Shown here: positions 1 to 12,073 of the stretch, one piece after another
Position numbering within the stretch: the first letter of the stretch is position 1
How the letters are laid out: each line of letters begins with the position of its first letter
Origin: Adineta ricciae
Lineage: Eukaryota; Rotifera; Eurotatoria; Adinetida; Adinetidae
Direction of reading: 5' to 3'
NCBI GenBank assembly: GCA_905250025.1
Contig: CAJNOJ010000158.1
Coordinates: forward strand, 1 to 64,000
DNA length: 64,000 nucleotides
The notes under the pieces: model-generated
Seen by the model: only the letters and a program-made list of their open reading frames with translations
Databases searched by the model: none
What the model was told of the DNA's origin: nothing
Program-made: the position numbers and the translations under genes

Positions 1-2352
1 TTTTGTCCAGCATTAGGTGGTGGAAAACCAACGCGAATCTTCAAAGTTCACTTTCACGATGCACTCGAAGATATGGGTTATAAAATGAAAGACACAGAAT
101 TTGATAAATTGTGGGATAAGTAAGTGTTTTAAAAAGATTTCTCGCCATAAGTCTCTGTGTTTGTGTAGATTCGATACGGAAGAATTCCGAGCGATTAGTT
201 CGGACAAATTTCTCAAAGTTTTATTCGATGAATCGATTGAAGACGGTGTCACATCTCATCGAGAGGCTGTCATATTAAAGCCACGTTCTCCTCAATTGCG
301 CACAATCCAAACATCTCATAGTGATTCGGAATTAAAAACACCTCGGCTTCATTGTAAAAGAAAACAAATCTTTTTTTACGATCTCATTTGTGACTGTTTA
401 GCGACACGAGGTGTTCTCGATGAAAATCAAGTACAACAATGGTTGAATCGTAAATTTCCACATGGTTATGCTGAACTCGAACATGCACTGGAGCGTTTGG
501 ATGCAAAACAAACGGGATCAGTGAGTTAAAATCATTCTATTTCCCTGCATAATCTTCTTGATTTACAGTTACCACGCGAACGATTTCTCGAACAACTGAA
601 ACGGTTTGGTTTAGACTTAGAAACGCCACTCTTAGAATATTTTCTCAAGAAATTAAATGTGGACTTAGCATTGACCAACGATGGCATACCTTATCAAGAA
701 GTTATCAACACATTCAAGCAAAAAAGCGATCCGACAAAGCGACGAATCAATGCGGATAATCCAGTGCATATCGAAGAAACTCGTCAGGCAGCATTAGAAC
801 GACAAATCGATACGTCGATTGCGATGAATTACGAACGAGTGGAAAACTTATTAAATCGAGCTGATGGTACACAAAGTGGGTTCGTTACAGTGAACACAGT
901 TCGATCGATAATTGAAGATCTGATTGAATACACATTGAGACCGGATGAATATCACGAAATAATCAAGAAAATGCCAATGGATGACTATGGTCGAGTGAAA
1001 TATCGGGATTATTTGAAGCAAATTCTTGAAAGAACGTCATATTTACAGGAAGGAAAGCAACGGCAACCAAAGTCGGTCGGTTTTCCTTGATTTTCAGCCA
1101 TGAAAATTTTGTTTTAGGAATCCAAAATATGAATTTATGGTCTCGACAAACGTGCGAGAAAAAGTCAACCCGAAAGAATTAACTCAGAAGCCTTATGAAC
1201 CAGAAAGAACAAGAACAATCGATGAAGTAATTCTCCTTTCTTCACTGCAATCGTTTTCACCTGTTCTTTTTAGCTCAGCGACTTCTTGAAAAATTTAATT
1301 CGAAATCGTTCGAAGGACATTGAAGATGAATTCCGAAAAATCGATCGTGGTTCCTATGGTGAATTAACTCCGGACCTTCTCTATAACTTATTTCGACGGT
1401 TTGTTATCCTTCTATAACTTTTTTCTTAAATTTAAATTAATCTTTAGACTTTATCTCGAACCGGCGATAACACGTGATGAAGTAGACTTAATTTGGGAAC
1501 GTTGCCATTTAAAACGCGATGGAACACTAGATTTTTACCAATTTCTCCGTGAATTTGGTTATTCTAAACAATCAGCACACTATCCGAATGCGCGAAACCA
1601 CCCGCCGAAACGAGGCGATGCAGATTTCATTTTAACATCGAACAAACTCTACGGAGAAAACATTCTTGTTCACACTCACGCAAGAAACGTGATTCGAACG
1701 AATTGGGATCGTTTACGACGAGAATTCGCCGAGTTAGATCCGTACCGAACAGGTTACGTTCAACCGGAGGAATTCGACGACGTTCTAAGTGAACTCTGTC
1801 CAGCGGTTAATCAAGAAGATCTCTATTTGATCAAATCGAAATTGCACACGCAACACGATCCAAGGTAAATGGAACATTTTCTTTCAATATTTTCGATTGT
1901 TCTGTTTGTAAGAATGAACTATATGCGATTTTTGAAATGCTATGCACCATTGTCGGAATCATCGAATCTTATGGATGAACCGAATAAAAATCTTTTACAA
2001 ACGATTGATGAAGAAACACCTCGAACAGGAGCGTCTGATCGATTGGTATACACTCAAGTTTGCATTAAACTTCGAAGAAAAGTAAAGAATTAGTTCTTTT
2101 CGTTTTTATCTCTTTGATTTGAATAATACTTAGTTATCGGATTCATATAAACCCTTGCGTCGATCATTCAAACAACAAGATAAAACCAATAGTGGATCGG
2201 TTCCATTGAAAACATTCAAAGATATCCTCAATCAATATCAATGCTCGCTGAGTGATGAAGAGTTTTATACAATCGCTTCACAATTGGATACCAAATTGGA
2301 TGGATCGATTAATTACAACTACTTTCTTCAACAATATATTAAAAACGTTTAA
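1..2352 (+). CDS. EF-hand repeat protein, EFCAB6-like, copy 1 (5' end outside window)
   Basis: This is the C-terminal part of a multi-EF-hand protein of the EFCAB6 type, a family of large calcium-binding proteins linked to cilia and sperm. Exons joined by GT-AG introns of 46-52 nt are 1-119, 169-353, 402-520, 569-1071, 1118-1226, 1274-1398, 1448-1864, 1913-2081 and 2134-2352. Degenerate EF-hand loops are visible, such as LNRADGTQSGFVTV, LDPYRTGYVQPEEF, QDKTNSGSVPLKTF and LDTKLDGSINYNYF. Several loops lack the full set of acidic ligands, so many hands may not bind calcium. Base 1 is in frame with codon 1 of a Phe-Cys-Pro run; the missing N-terminus is seen in the second copy at 40368. No stop or frameshift is seen once introns are removed. 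The EFCAB6 name rests on remembered family resemblance; the EF-hand call is firm. Confidence 0.85.
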
Positions 2353-2735
2353 AGCCCTCCTCTTTTCTTTTCTTCTACAAATACGAAGACACTATTTTTT
2401 TCAAATAAACACTCCTATCATCTTATACGTCATAAATACTCATAACGACAGTTTCAGTTAGATAAATTGGGAGAAGACAAAGGGCTACACTTATCCACAC
2501 AACATCGCAACGCGATGATTACCTATTTGAAAAACGATGTGTATCAAAGATTATTCTTCTCGATTTAATGGCAACATCTAGTAGGATGATAGAATATTTT
2601 TGTAATGAACAATGTTATTTTCGTACAGAAAATCAGTCCTAATCAATTTGCATAATCCACTATAGGATAATGTACGCTAATAGTACCAATTTTGCACTCT
2701 TCTCTTACGATATTTGACAGAGGTATTGTATTTAC
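2353..2735. other. Intergenic spacer between convergent genes
   Basis: This AT-rich 3' spacer lies between the EF-hand gene and the convergent GPCR pseudogene. An AATAAA-like string (aataaac, near 2404) could serve as the EF-hand polyadenylation signal. I see no coding sequence. The equivalent spacer in copy 2 (43622-43855) is shorter. Confidence 0.5.
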
Positions 2736-3565
2736 CTATGATGGGTCCCCTCGTTTGATGATTTTCAAAACAGACTTTTTCAATGATTCTCGAAAAGGTT
2801 TCGATGCGACACAATAAACGTAAAAAGTAACACAGTAATTTAGGTAATGTAGAACAATCATGGAGAAAAAAAGAGATAAATAACTCGATTGCAATGCGGT
2901 CTGCACTTTTGTTCATCACGTTGCTCGACAGCGTGGTGTATAGACTTACCAATGGGTACAGGGTTGTCAGGATCACACCGACGATAATTTCAGCCAACAC
3001 AAGTTTAATCAAAGTAGTGTCGCGCTTCGATAGACCGTTCTGTGACATGTTATTCACTTCTGCTATTAGTTGAACACGATTACGGATGCTTCTCAAGTTC
3101 TTCACGATCAGCAAACAGAAACATATCTGAGTAGCTGGAAAAAGCAGCCCAAAACTACAGATCTGATAAATACTAAAAACCAATGCATACGTTCCGACGA
3201 TTATGCATCGATTGTTGTCAATGACTTCAAAGATTGGCAGATGTATGGAGATGATCATGCACAAGAGTGTCATCCCGAAGATGACTTTGAGTGCAACATG
3301 TGGTTTACTGAATTCACGTATACGAACTCGAGATGATGTCAGTGCAAATCGATCGATACATCCAAGCGAAATCATTGTCTTGTACAGAGACGATGAACTT
3401 TGTAGTAGAAAACCACGAAGTCGACAAAGAAAAAGCGACTGAGTGAATGGATCGGGTGGTTGATAGAAAGCATATATATTGGTACCGCGGTATAAAGATA
3501 ATGAAGAGATTGCCAACGTTGCCTAATGTGAGAGAATAGGAAAACTATAGCGAATGATGGCTTGT
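2736..3565 (-). pseudogene. Rhodopsin-like GPCR pseudogene, copy 1
   Basis: This is the counterpart of the intact receptor at 43856-44806. The middle of the protein is preserved, including the DRF-type third-helix end (CIDRFALTSSR) and the helix 4-6 region. It is broken in three ways. About 95 bp covering the helix 1-2 region are deleted near 3487. The first part of the coding region is lost, so that the sequence at 3565 jumps to bases matching 45000 in copy 2. A one-base difference near 2865 shifts the frame so that the helix 7 region is lost. The remaining 279-codon open stretch starts and ends in unrelated residues. A functional seven-helix receptor is not encoded. Confidence 0.85.
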
Positions 3566-4347
3566 GGGATCTTAAAGAGAAAATACATCGAATACACTTG
3601 ACTGGCTCAGAGAATTATAGTTTTAATAATTAACTACTCTGGCTTCCAGTTCTTTATTTAGAACAGAACCATTGTAGAATTCTTCCTAATTCACCTGTTT
3701 TATATATGAGACATAATTGTATCGATGATTTTATTCAATAACACTGATAAAACTGAAAAATGTCACAAGCTTACCAGAGTATTCATTAGACCATTACATC
3801 CTGTTATTATTTTAATCAAGACGTGTTATATGTGGCATCGTTCCTTGCAGCAACTGATCTATGTCGTCATTTGCACGCCGAAGTTTTCCTTATGCTGTAT
3901 CTGAGTTTATTTGTTCTGCAAATACAAAGCCACTATAGTCATCTTCAATGGTAAATAAAATCTTATGGTACTGATATTACTCAACTTGGCTTTTCCAACT
4001 TTGATACTAAATGCGTTTGAATGACATCCAGCAATCTAGTGTTCTCTTATAGCCATCGCTATCAATCATCGAAGGTTTAAGATATAAGAACAACAATGGA
4101 AGGAAAGTTTTACTAAATTGATTGAAATACAAAACCATTATTGCGCGACGTGTGCGATTATTATGCTCTTGTTGATTCTTGTTTAACACGTTTTATGACA
4201 TTTGCAATCTAGTATTATGTTCTTTGTCATGATTCACAAGTAATTATTCAGTATACTGGAATAATAAAATTCAGAATAGTAATTATCTTAGCCTGTGTAA
4301 GACTTGATATTCCTGTCATTCTATCAGATAAATTCACGAAAATAGTA
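3566..4347. other. AT-rich intergenic region
   Basis: The region has no supported gene. It aligns with 45000-45832 in copy 2 with many small indels, so it is shared spacer rather than new sequence. Short open frames here are not conserved between the copies. Confidence 0.5.
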
Positions 4348-6360
4348 ATGCTTCGCATCTTGATACTATGGTTGGGAATCGCACGGATTGTACCATTTAC
4401 TTTAGGTCAGTTTCAACTCAGTTATACGAATCAGAGCGATTAGCAAAAACTGTATTCACTCAACGTCGTGGTGAACATTCGATATTGATAGGATCAGCAA
4501 TGAATCGGCCAAAGATATGTCCGAATGTGACTTGGAATCTACAAGGAATTATATTTTCAACAAAGAACACGAATGAACAATCACCACGTGACACTTTCAT
4601 CAATCATTAAAATCCTATTTATGTCGCGAATCGAACATAACCGTATTCAGATGTGGCTGAACGATGACTCGAGTCCGGAGAAAACTATACGTGGCAATCG
4701 AACTAGTCCGTATGCTCTATTTATAAGACTCAACGGTGACGTTTATGTCGAAGATGGTCAGAAACTTCGCTTTGCCAAACGGACAGCAAATTCAACTAGC
4801 AGTGTAGCTGGCATAAATGTTACTGACTATCCTCATGGAATCTTTATTGACATCGATTTATCACAGGAATTGAACGAGATGAATGAACATAATCGAGAAA
4901 CGATGATTGCAATTAAATAGAACACTAAGTCACTTATCTGCTCATTTGTTTGTAGATGGCTTTTCTCCTTCGACTTTGCTCGTATCTTCACTAAATGACA
5001 AGAGACGGCAGTTCAACCTGGCAACGTCGGTGAATACTTTTTCGTCAAAGACTACAAAGAGAAACCGAATAAAATAGGCAATGTTCGTGATGAAATTTTT
5101 ACATTTATGAACAATCTCTCGATGGCGGATGTTGCGAGCATCAACCTTCAGGCGTCTACTTTGGCACAGCTGACTAAAGCAACAAATCAACTAACCCGAT
5201 CAGCTTCGGTATCTCAGATTTTCTTCTTAAGTGAGTTACTAATCTTTGTTGATTAGTTGTTTTCCTCGAGGAAATACCATCAATTGTCATTGGCTTTGCA
5301 AACTATGGTAACAAGGACCATGTTTGAAGATGTTGTCTATGCTGTCAAATAGATTAATCAATGTGTTGGTAACGCTCTCATGGTAACCTTTTTCCGATGG
5401 GAATTCCTATGCTGTCTGGACTTTCAGGCAATCAATAGCCCAGTACAGTAACGATCGCCAGTTTTAGATTTGGATAGAATTGGCGCTGCTGATGAATCGG
5501 ATATGGACGGGTCTACAGAGACAGTCGACCACCATCAACAAGTTAGCGGTAAGTGTCCTCGGAGAGATTTCAGTAGCTTTACATGAAATAATTTTGTAGG
5601 CAAAGATTATAGATGCACAAATGATGGAAATACTTTCGTCGGCCACTGGGCTGCTAAATCTTCATTTGAACGGTAGACAGAGTATTACACTAAATCGTAC
5701 ATCAATCGTCGTTTCATTGGAAAGATTGACGATTTTTTCGCTCATGATACAGCAAATTGATAGTTTTGTTCTTATATGTTGTCTTCAATGGTATAATCGA
5801 TCATGCAACTACTTGCGTCGCGTGGTACTCTCTCACTTCAACCGAGAACAGATTTTTCAAGATCAATGTCATTACCCGTACTCGATGAAGTCGCAAATGA
5901 TCTCTCTTTCATTGCCAACTCATCTGATCCAAATCTTGTTAAACTACCAATGATTATACAAAATGACAGTTTGATCAGTACTGTTGAATCCTTTTATTTA
6001 TAGTTTCTCAATATAAGCGACTTGAATACCAACAGTCACATGACAATGTCACTGCATTTCGAAATACGTCCTCTGAATACAATTCGCGAGTATTTGTTTA
6101 TGTATAAATTTGATGAACCATGTCGTTTAGACAGCACAAATCGAGATATAGATGGATATTCTGTGTTGTGCCCATCAAGAGATCTAACGGACGATCGTCT
6201 CTACACGTATTTCATCGACAATCATTTTATATTTCAACATCAATCTCTCATCTTTGGCTTACGTGAACTGAAATCGAAGAACTATGTTCGAAAAATATCA
6301 CACCGAATGGTCGCCCGACCACAAACAAGCCTTTTGCCTTTTCACCTGCTTATACGCTAA
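4348..6360 (+). pseudogene. Decayed secreted/membrane NHL-type gene with polycystin-like ectodomain remnant, copy 1
   Basis: The relic opens with a signal-peptide-like exon (MLRILILWLGIARIVPFTL) followed by a plausible donor at about 4405. The NHL-protein N-terminal signature follows (CPNVTWN), then blade-like segments such as NRIQMWLNDDSSPE and PYALFIRLNGDVYVEDGQ scattered over different frames. Further on are separate pieces, among them LPVLDEVANDLSF and the segment starting SLHFEIRPLNTIREYLF (about 6049-6340). The last piece resembles extracellular parts of bdelloid polycystin-like membrane proteins; that match is from memory and weak. Frames shift repeatedly and stops fall inside coding-like stretches. 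Copy 2 (45833-47384) is also dead but with different lesions, so the gene was probably weakened before or soon after the copies separated. Confidence 0.6.
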
Positions 6361-6741
6361 GTATTTATAGCGCTACTTATTACTACTTAGATTCAAGCAA
6401 GAATTGGGGATCTGATAGATTACGAGTTTGTTGAATATTTTTCTTTTCTCTCGTATTAAAACTCATTTCTCTCTTCTGGTCGATCGCTTGACAAATCACT
6501 GTCAAAAGCATTACTATTTCACGCATTTATTAACATAAACAGATCATTTACAACTTCATGTAATTCTCAGAAGTTCTGCACTCGAGTGTACTAGTGAATC
6601 ATCGATCCTTTGTTACACATTATCTTTCCATAATAATGGTTATTCTCAACAACTATCGCTTCTGTTCTCTATAAACGTGCCTTGCTCTCTCATTTTATCT
6701 ACCTCTTATAAAGCAGATGACGTTTAGAGAACGTGCGAATA
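6361..6741. other. Upstream region of the NHL membrane gene
   Basis: No gene is visible. The last 180 bases or so (from 6583) are strongly conserved with both 47662-47819 and 54130-54287. This fits a promoter or 5' untranslated region. No single promoter motif can be named with confidence. Confidence 0.4.
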
Positions 6742-8073
6742 ATGACTACTCGGCAAATAAAATTTTCGAAAGCTGTACCACCGAATATCTATGATAGCAA
6801 TTCTGCTCCTTCGTGTAACATTCAAAACGAATCCTCTCAGTCGCAATCAAATTCAACTGTAGTAGTCAAGTCTGGTGGTCCTTCGAAACTTGTGACAATA
6901 ATCACAAAGTATCCTTTTACTTTCGCGGCTATTCTAGTCACGTGTATTTCCGTATTATGTGCAGCAATTGTATGCATTGTTATTCTCACTCGCAATTCAC
7001 CAATTGATGAGTCTTCTTTAATGAACGTTACAGAAGAACTGTTGAGCTCGAATATTACACCAACGGAGATAACAACGACCACCACTGGTATGCTATAGAA
7101 TAGAGTCTTTTTTTTCTGATTCAGTTTTGAAATACTCTTAAAGGCGAAGCAGGTTTTCTTCTTCTATATAGAAAGAAAACTCACGAAATGGAAATGGAAT
7201 GCAACGACTGTTGCTGGAGGAAATGGAAGCGGAGAAGAACTAAATGAACTCGCTTATCCTTCCGGAATCTTTATTGACCAAAATAATGATATATTCATTG
7301 CTGATTTTAAGAATCATCGAATTGTACGATGGAAACTAGATAAAAACGAAGGAGTTGTTGTTGCAGGTGGGAACGGGAAAGGAAACGGAACTAATCAATT
7401 GAATGAACCATCATATGTGATTGTAGATCAATATAATAATTCTTTGATCATTTGCGACTCTGGAAACAAACGAGTGGTTCGATGGTTCAGTGGAACTCTA
7501 CACAAAACTATCATTCAAAATGTTGATTGTTTTGGTTTAGCAGTAGATAAATACGGATATCTTTATGTTCCTAATCTCAGGAAGAGTGAAGTTAGAAGAT
7601 GGAAAATAGCAGAAGAAATTGGAGAAGAAGGAGTAGTAGTCGCTGGGGGACATGGATATGGAGACAATCTTAACCAATTCAAGAGTCCCGGGTTTGTTTT
7701 TGTTGACGATGAACAAGCAGTGTATGTAACAGACCAACAGACACATCGTGTAATGAAATGGAGGAAAGGCGTTGATGAAGGAATTGTTGTTGTAGGTGGA
7801 GACAATTGGGGAAATGATCTGGATCAATTAGCTCGTCCTATGGGAATAATTGTTGATCGTTTTGGCCAAATTTATGTTGCTGACGAAGGAAATAATCGAA
7901 TAGTACGTTGGAGCGAAGGGAGTCGACAAGGTGAAATAATTGTTGGTGGAAATGGAAGCGGAACAGAATCAAATCAGTTCGCTTATTCTAAAGATTTAGC
8001 ATTTGATACTGAAGGAAATCTATATGTCGCAGATGTGGGAAATAATCGAATTCAGAGATTTGATTTAATTTGA
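6742..8073 (+). CDS. Membrane-anchored NHL-repeat protein, copy 1
   Basis: Two exons, 6742-7087 and 7172-8073, separated by an 84-nt GT-AG intron, encode 415 residues. The first 60 residues are polar. One membrane helix follows at about residues 57-88 (FTFAAILVTCISVLCAAIVCI), then a Ser/Thr-rich stalk, then a six-bladed NHL beta-propeller. Each blade shows the pattern VAGGNGxG...NQL..P..I.VD....IYVAD..NHRIVRW. The layout suggests a type II protein with the propeller outside the cell, probably a binding scaffold rather than an enzyme. An upstream ATG at 6718 opens a short frame that soon stops, so the start at 6742 is preferred; it is kept in copy 2. The gene faces the coiled-coil NHL gene at 8935-10304. 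Ligand unknown. Confidence 0.88.
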
Positions 8074-8516
8074 AATAAAGTACCGAGACGGAGATCTATT
8101 TTGATAGTTACACTGGAACATTTTGCGTTAGAAAGATCGCGTAATAATAGCAAAAATATGGAACACTTGTTTTCTTTTGTATTATCTAATTATATGCTGA
8201 CCTGGCCGAGCATGAGCGAAATCGGCTGGCATTTCAGTTGTTATTTGTTCGTTTATAAAAATGAAACATTCGCAAAGATTAGTCTATGAAAACATATGTA
8301 TGCAATTGCTTCGATGGAACTATTGAAAATACCATGATCTTTACTTATACAACTGATTGTAGTGTTCTGTGCGATATTGTTTGTTATGCTAAAAGAAAAC
8401 AAGCCAGGAATACTCAATATATCGTCAAAGAGTAACTGTTGTACAGAAGTTCAATATCTAAACAAGTTCTTGAATAGATCGGATTGTTTTGTACACTAAA
8501 AACCGAGCCATTGACA
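8074..8516. other. Spacer between convergent NHL genes, left part
   Basis: No gene is supported. The first 150 bases align with copy 2 after 55620. About 300 bases of this spacer are missing from copy 2, which passes from the sequence near 8240 almost directly to the small relic. Confidence 0.4.
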
Positions 8517-8763
8517 ATGGTCATTCTTCAGTCTGACGTCAGTTTGAAAGGTAATAGCACAAGAAGGCAAGCCGAACATTGGGACATATTAGGGTCATTT
8601 CGATCAAATCTTGTAGGTGTAAACGATTGGAAGATCATTTTTTTTAATCTTTGCATAGGTAAACAGCACGCATCGATGTTTGGCTGATCGGCTCGATATT
8701 CAACAACAACTATTGATCGAATTGCCAGATCTTGCACGTCTTCTTCATAATTTCACTTGGTAA
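8517..8763 (+). pseudogene. Small two-exon coding relic, unrecognised family, copy 1
   Basis: An ATG-initiated frame (8517-8612) joins through a 46-nt GT-AG intron to 8659-8763. Together they read as 66 residues starting MVILQSDVSLKGNSTR and ending ELPDLARLLHNFTW. Both splice sites are conserved at 55817-56036 in copy 2, but there a deletion of about 28 bp in the second exon shifts the frame. It reads like one piece of a larger lost gene. I do not recognise the family and assign no function. Confidence 0.35.
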
Positions 8764-8934
8764 TACCACATTTGACTGCTGCAGTATTATTTCCCGTGGT
8801 ACTTTATCTTCCTTTGATAGAAGATTATTATTTATCCATGTCCACGCCGTCAGCTTGAATGCGCACAAATAAAACTTTGAAACAATATCTATGATCATCT
8901 TCTTCCTCATTTATTTCAATTCTAACAAAAAAAG

Positions 8935-10304
8935 CTAACATTGTTCGTCACGAATTAAAGTAAATCTTTGTATTCGACGATTTACCGAGTCAGTGACGTA
9001 CAGATTTCCTTCGGCATCGAACGATATATCCATAGGACAACTTAACTGATCCGATTTCTCTCCTGCGCCATTTCCACCAACAATAGTTTCACCTTGTACC
9101 TGACCTTCACGCCAACGGCTAATTCGATGATTCCCATGATCCGCAACGTAAATTTGACCAAATCGGTCTACGATCAGTCCCTCAGGACCATTAAGTTGAT
9201 TCAGATTACTTCCTTCCCCGTTTCCACCAGCGACAAGCACACCTTCCTTCGCACCTTTCAACCATTTCATGATGCGATTGTTCTCATTATCGGAAATATA
9301 AACTGATTGTTCATCATCCACATAGATATAAGTAGGACAATTGAATTGATTCAGTTGATTTCCTTCACCATTACCTCCGGCTACTAATTCACTTTTCTCT
9401 TCGCCAATTTTCCATTTTCTCACTTCATTGTTCACAAAATCTGAAACATAAAGGAACCCGTGTTTATCCAATGCTAAACCCCAACAGTTGATGTCCTCGA
9501 TAAGAATTTCCTCTTCATCTTGATTCCACCAAGAAATCAATCGACTGATTCCTTCGCCCTGATCTAAAGGCCATCGAAGTACTCGTCTGTTTCCTGTATC
9601 AGCAATAATCAATGAACTGTTCTCTTCATCAACAATCACATCTACTGGTTTGTCTAATTGATCAATTTCTGGACCTTTTCCATTGCCACCGGCAACGACT
9701 TTCCAATCATTTTTATTCAATTTTCGTGCAAGTATACGATGATTCCACGTGTCAGCAATGTATATATTTTTGTTTTTATCAATGCATATTCCTTGAGGAC
9801 GGTCGAGTTGTTGAAGTCCGCTGCCTTGTTCATCTCGTATAGTGATCGTCTTTCCATTCTCTTTCCACTTATCCGGTATGATTCCTAAACGAAATACTTT
9901 TGATCAGAATACAATTTTTTCGTTCTTTCAATACTCTGGGCGAACTGCAGGGAAATTTTCTTGATAAATTCTGGTGAACTCTCTTCTCGAATGGAAACTA
10001 CTGACGGAGAGCAAAATTCTTTCGTAACACCATCGATCTGTTGCCTTAAATACTCTAAACTAACTCCATCGGATCCATCACCATGTCGAATTCGTTTGAA
10101 ATTATTCAGTTTAGTTTCGATGTTCGACATAACGCTCGTCGTATATTTCATCAATTGTTCTCGACATTCGCGTGCTGTTCGCTGGATGGTTTCGATTGAA
10201 TTTCGCTCCCACTCGTCAATTTGTTTCATCAACAGTTCAGTAAAATTTAATTTTGAACCGTCTTGACAAGCATCCATGACGTTGCGTCCGCGATCATGTG
10301 CCAT
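8935..10304 (-). CDS. Coiled-coil NHL-repeat protein, copy 1
   Basis: Exons 9935-10304 and 8935-9884 flank a 50-nt GT-AG intron and give 439 residues. Without splicing, the first frame stops at the end of the intron. The N-terminal 120 residues are charged and helical, with a predicted coiled coil (IDEWERNSIETIQRTARECR) like the region before the propeller in TRIM-NHL proteins. No RING or B-box cysteines are present. The rest is a six-bladed NHL propeller with repeats of the type ADTGNRRVLRW and ISDNENNRIMKW. No signal peptide or membrane helix is present, so a cytoplasmic scaffold is likely. The gene is convergent with the membrane-type NHL gene. Copy 2 (56056-57425) is the same length. Confidence 0.88.
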
Positions 10305-11378
10305 TGATTGAGAGAGAAATTTTTTGAAAAAACAATACTTCTATTACCGTGAGTTGTTTCAAGATCAAGAACAACACATTAGATGGAAAGAGAAAAAAGC
10401 TTTACTCCATTCTATGATTGCATTTTCGTCATTGTCATCAACGACATCTATCCGAAATGAACGAAGTACATGCTATACTGATCTGCAAATGATTTCCTCT
10501 TGTACATCACATAGCCTATGAAAACTGATTTTCTACGAGCCATGATTTGTTAATGGTCTTGACTAGTCAGCTATTCCTCCAATGGCTAACATAACACATT
10601 TATTAATTACAGTGGGATATGAATGCCACGTACCAAATGCAGTGAAGCTAACGCCGAATTTGGAAAGTTAGACTTTCTGACTTATTTGTGCGATGGTTAT
10701 CCGAATTTTCAGAATTTAGAGACGTTTTTGAATCTATTTGAAGGTTAATTACATCAACGCTCCTAGTGAATTTTCAAATTTCGATAAATTCCAAGGTTTG
10801 GTAAAGAATTTCGTTGCTTTACAGTCATTTCAATACAAGATTTTCACGAATTATTACCTTGATAAAAACTTTCCGAATATCAAACAACTGTTGAATTCTT
10901 GGTACACAATGCTCACATATCTCCAGCTTCACCTTTTCCATTTTCAAGGCAAACGGAGAAACCGAGTATGTGAATTTTCTTCAATGTTAACATCAGATCG
11001 ATTATTGATGTGCGAAAATACTTCGTCTCGATTTAGACACCTTAAGAGCATTCATTGTCGATATTCAGTTGGGAAAATTCCGTCTGAAATTGGTGGGCTT
11101 CATATCCGACAGATTTAAGAATTTGGAGTTGCAATGAAATACTTTTGAACGAAAATTTGAAACAACTGTTTCAATCGATGAAACTAAAAAATCCTATAGA
11201 TTTAACACTTTTCTTCGAGGATTTATGGAGAGTTTTCTCGATGTTAAAGCGATTGTATTGTCCCTCTACTCAAGCAGGTTATTCTGCTGTGGATCTACTT
11301 CGACACGTTCCCATTCGTATCAGATTTCGTTTTACTAAGATCTATTTTCGAAATAAAAACACGTAATGAAGGATGAGA
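10305..11378 (+). pseudogene. Degenerate coding-like region, copy 1
   Basis: The region shows fragments of coding character on the plus strand, such as FDKFQGLVKNFVALQSFQYK, LTSDRLLMCENTSSRFRHLK and LLRHVPIRIRF. Frames change and stops intervene. The same fragments recur at 57426-58430 with other lesions. The pattern (Leu/Phe-rich, short repeats) recalls the F-box/LRR-like families of bdelloids, but I cannot place it and give no function. Confidence 0.4.
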
Positions 11379-11453
11379 ATGCACAACTATTACGTTACAT
11401 CCACTGCAAAGTCCTTTATTGCGAATCTTTTAATATAATATCACAGGAAAATT

Positions 11454-11944
11454 TTATTTAAAAAGCTTTGTTTTCACACGTTGAACAACGGACAACGAAC
11501 GAGTAATAACTGACGCTAGCCATGGTGTTAACATTAAACTTAATCCAATACGTAGAGGAAGTAGAAGTTTAACGATTGCGTATGTCATTGAGAGATTGAC
11601 TAGGACCATCGATGATTCATCTAGCGGTTCGAAACCATACCGAGTGCGCACACGATTGATCTTCTTGTTTCCCTCTGAAAGAACGAAACGAGATTTTGTG
11701 TTGTACAGATAGAAACAATTTCACCTTGGATATATTCGATTGGAATAGGAAGGTACTCTCCGATGCGTAGCCATTTCAACGGAAAGTAGATCAATGGAAA
11801 TGGAAGAATGGCGGTCACTTCATGGAGAATAGCAAATGCGGTGATATGAGATGCCGGACGGTCTTTCAATTGATTAAGATATTTTCTCCAACCACGTTGA
11901 CTATTGTTTATTGTTGATAATCGACGAAAAACTAATCGCTGCAT
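11454..11944 (-). CDS. FLILHELTA/MRX11-family protein, probably mitochondrial, copy 1
   Basis: Exons 11725-11944 and 11454-11674 with a 50-nt GT-AG intron give 146 residues. The segment AFAILHEVTAILPFPLIYF (about residues 37-55) is a close variant of the FLILHELTA signature of the Pfam family of that name, which includes yeast Mrx11. That family is annotated mainly from fungi and linked to mitochondria. The N-terminus is basic and Ser/Arg-containing (MQRLVFRRLSTINNSQRGW), as expected for a matrix-targeting sequence. A second hydrophobic segment lies near residues 103-130. The length fits the family. Copy 2 (58514-59004) has one conservative change near the start and the same intron. Molecular function is unknown. 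Confidence 0.75.
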
Positions 11945-12073
11945 CTGAAAACTAAAGAATATATTCTTTTATGAGTTTTATCACTATATCAAGTAGTCTT
12001 TTATGGTTGGTAAGATCAGCAATCACTCTATATATAATATTCAGTACTTCTCCAAGCATGATCATTCACCGAC

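Noticed and set aside
3070-3442. Plus-strand frames inside the GPCR genes (also 44322-44561 and 52702-52941)
   Set aside because: They recur only because the GPCR sequence recurs; they are antisense to conserved receptor codons.
7537-7827. Minus-strand frames inside the NHL genes (also 9094-9306, 55081-55476, 56167-56508)
   Set aside because: They are antisense shadows of the repeated NHL codon pattern, without splice or domain support.
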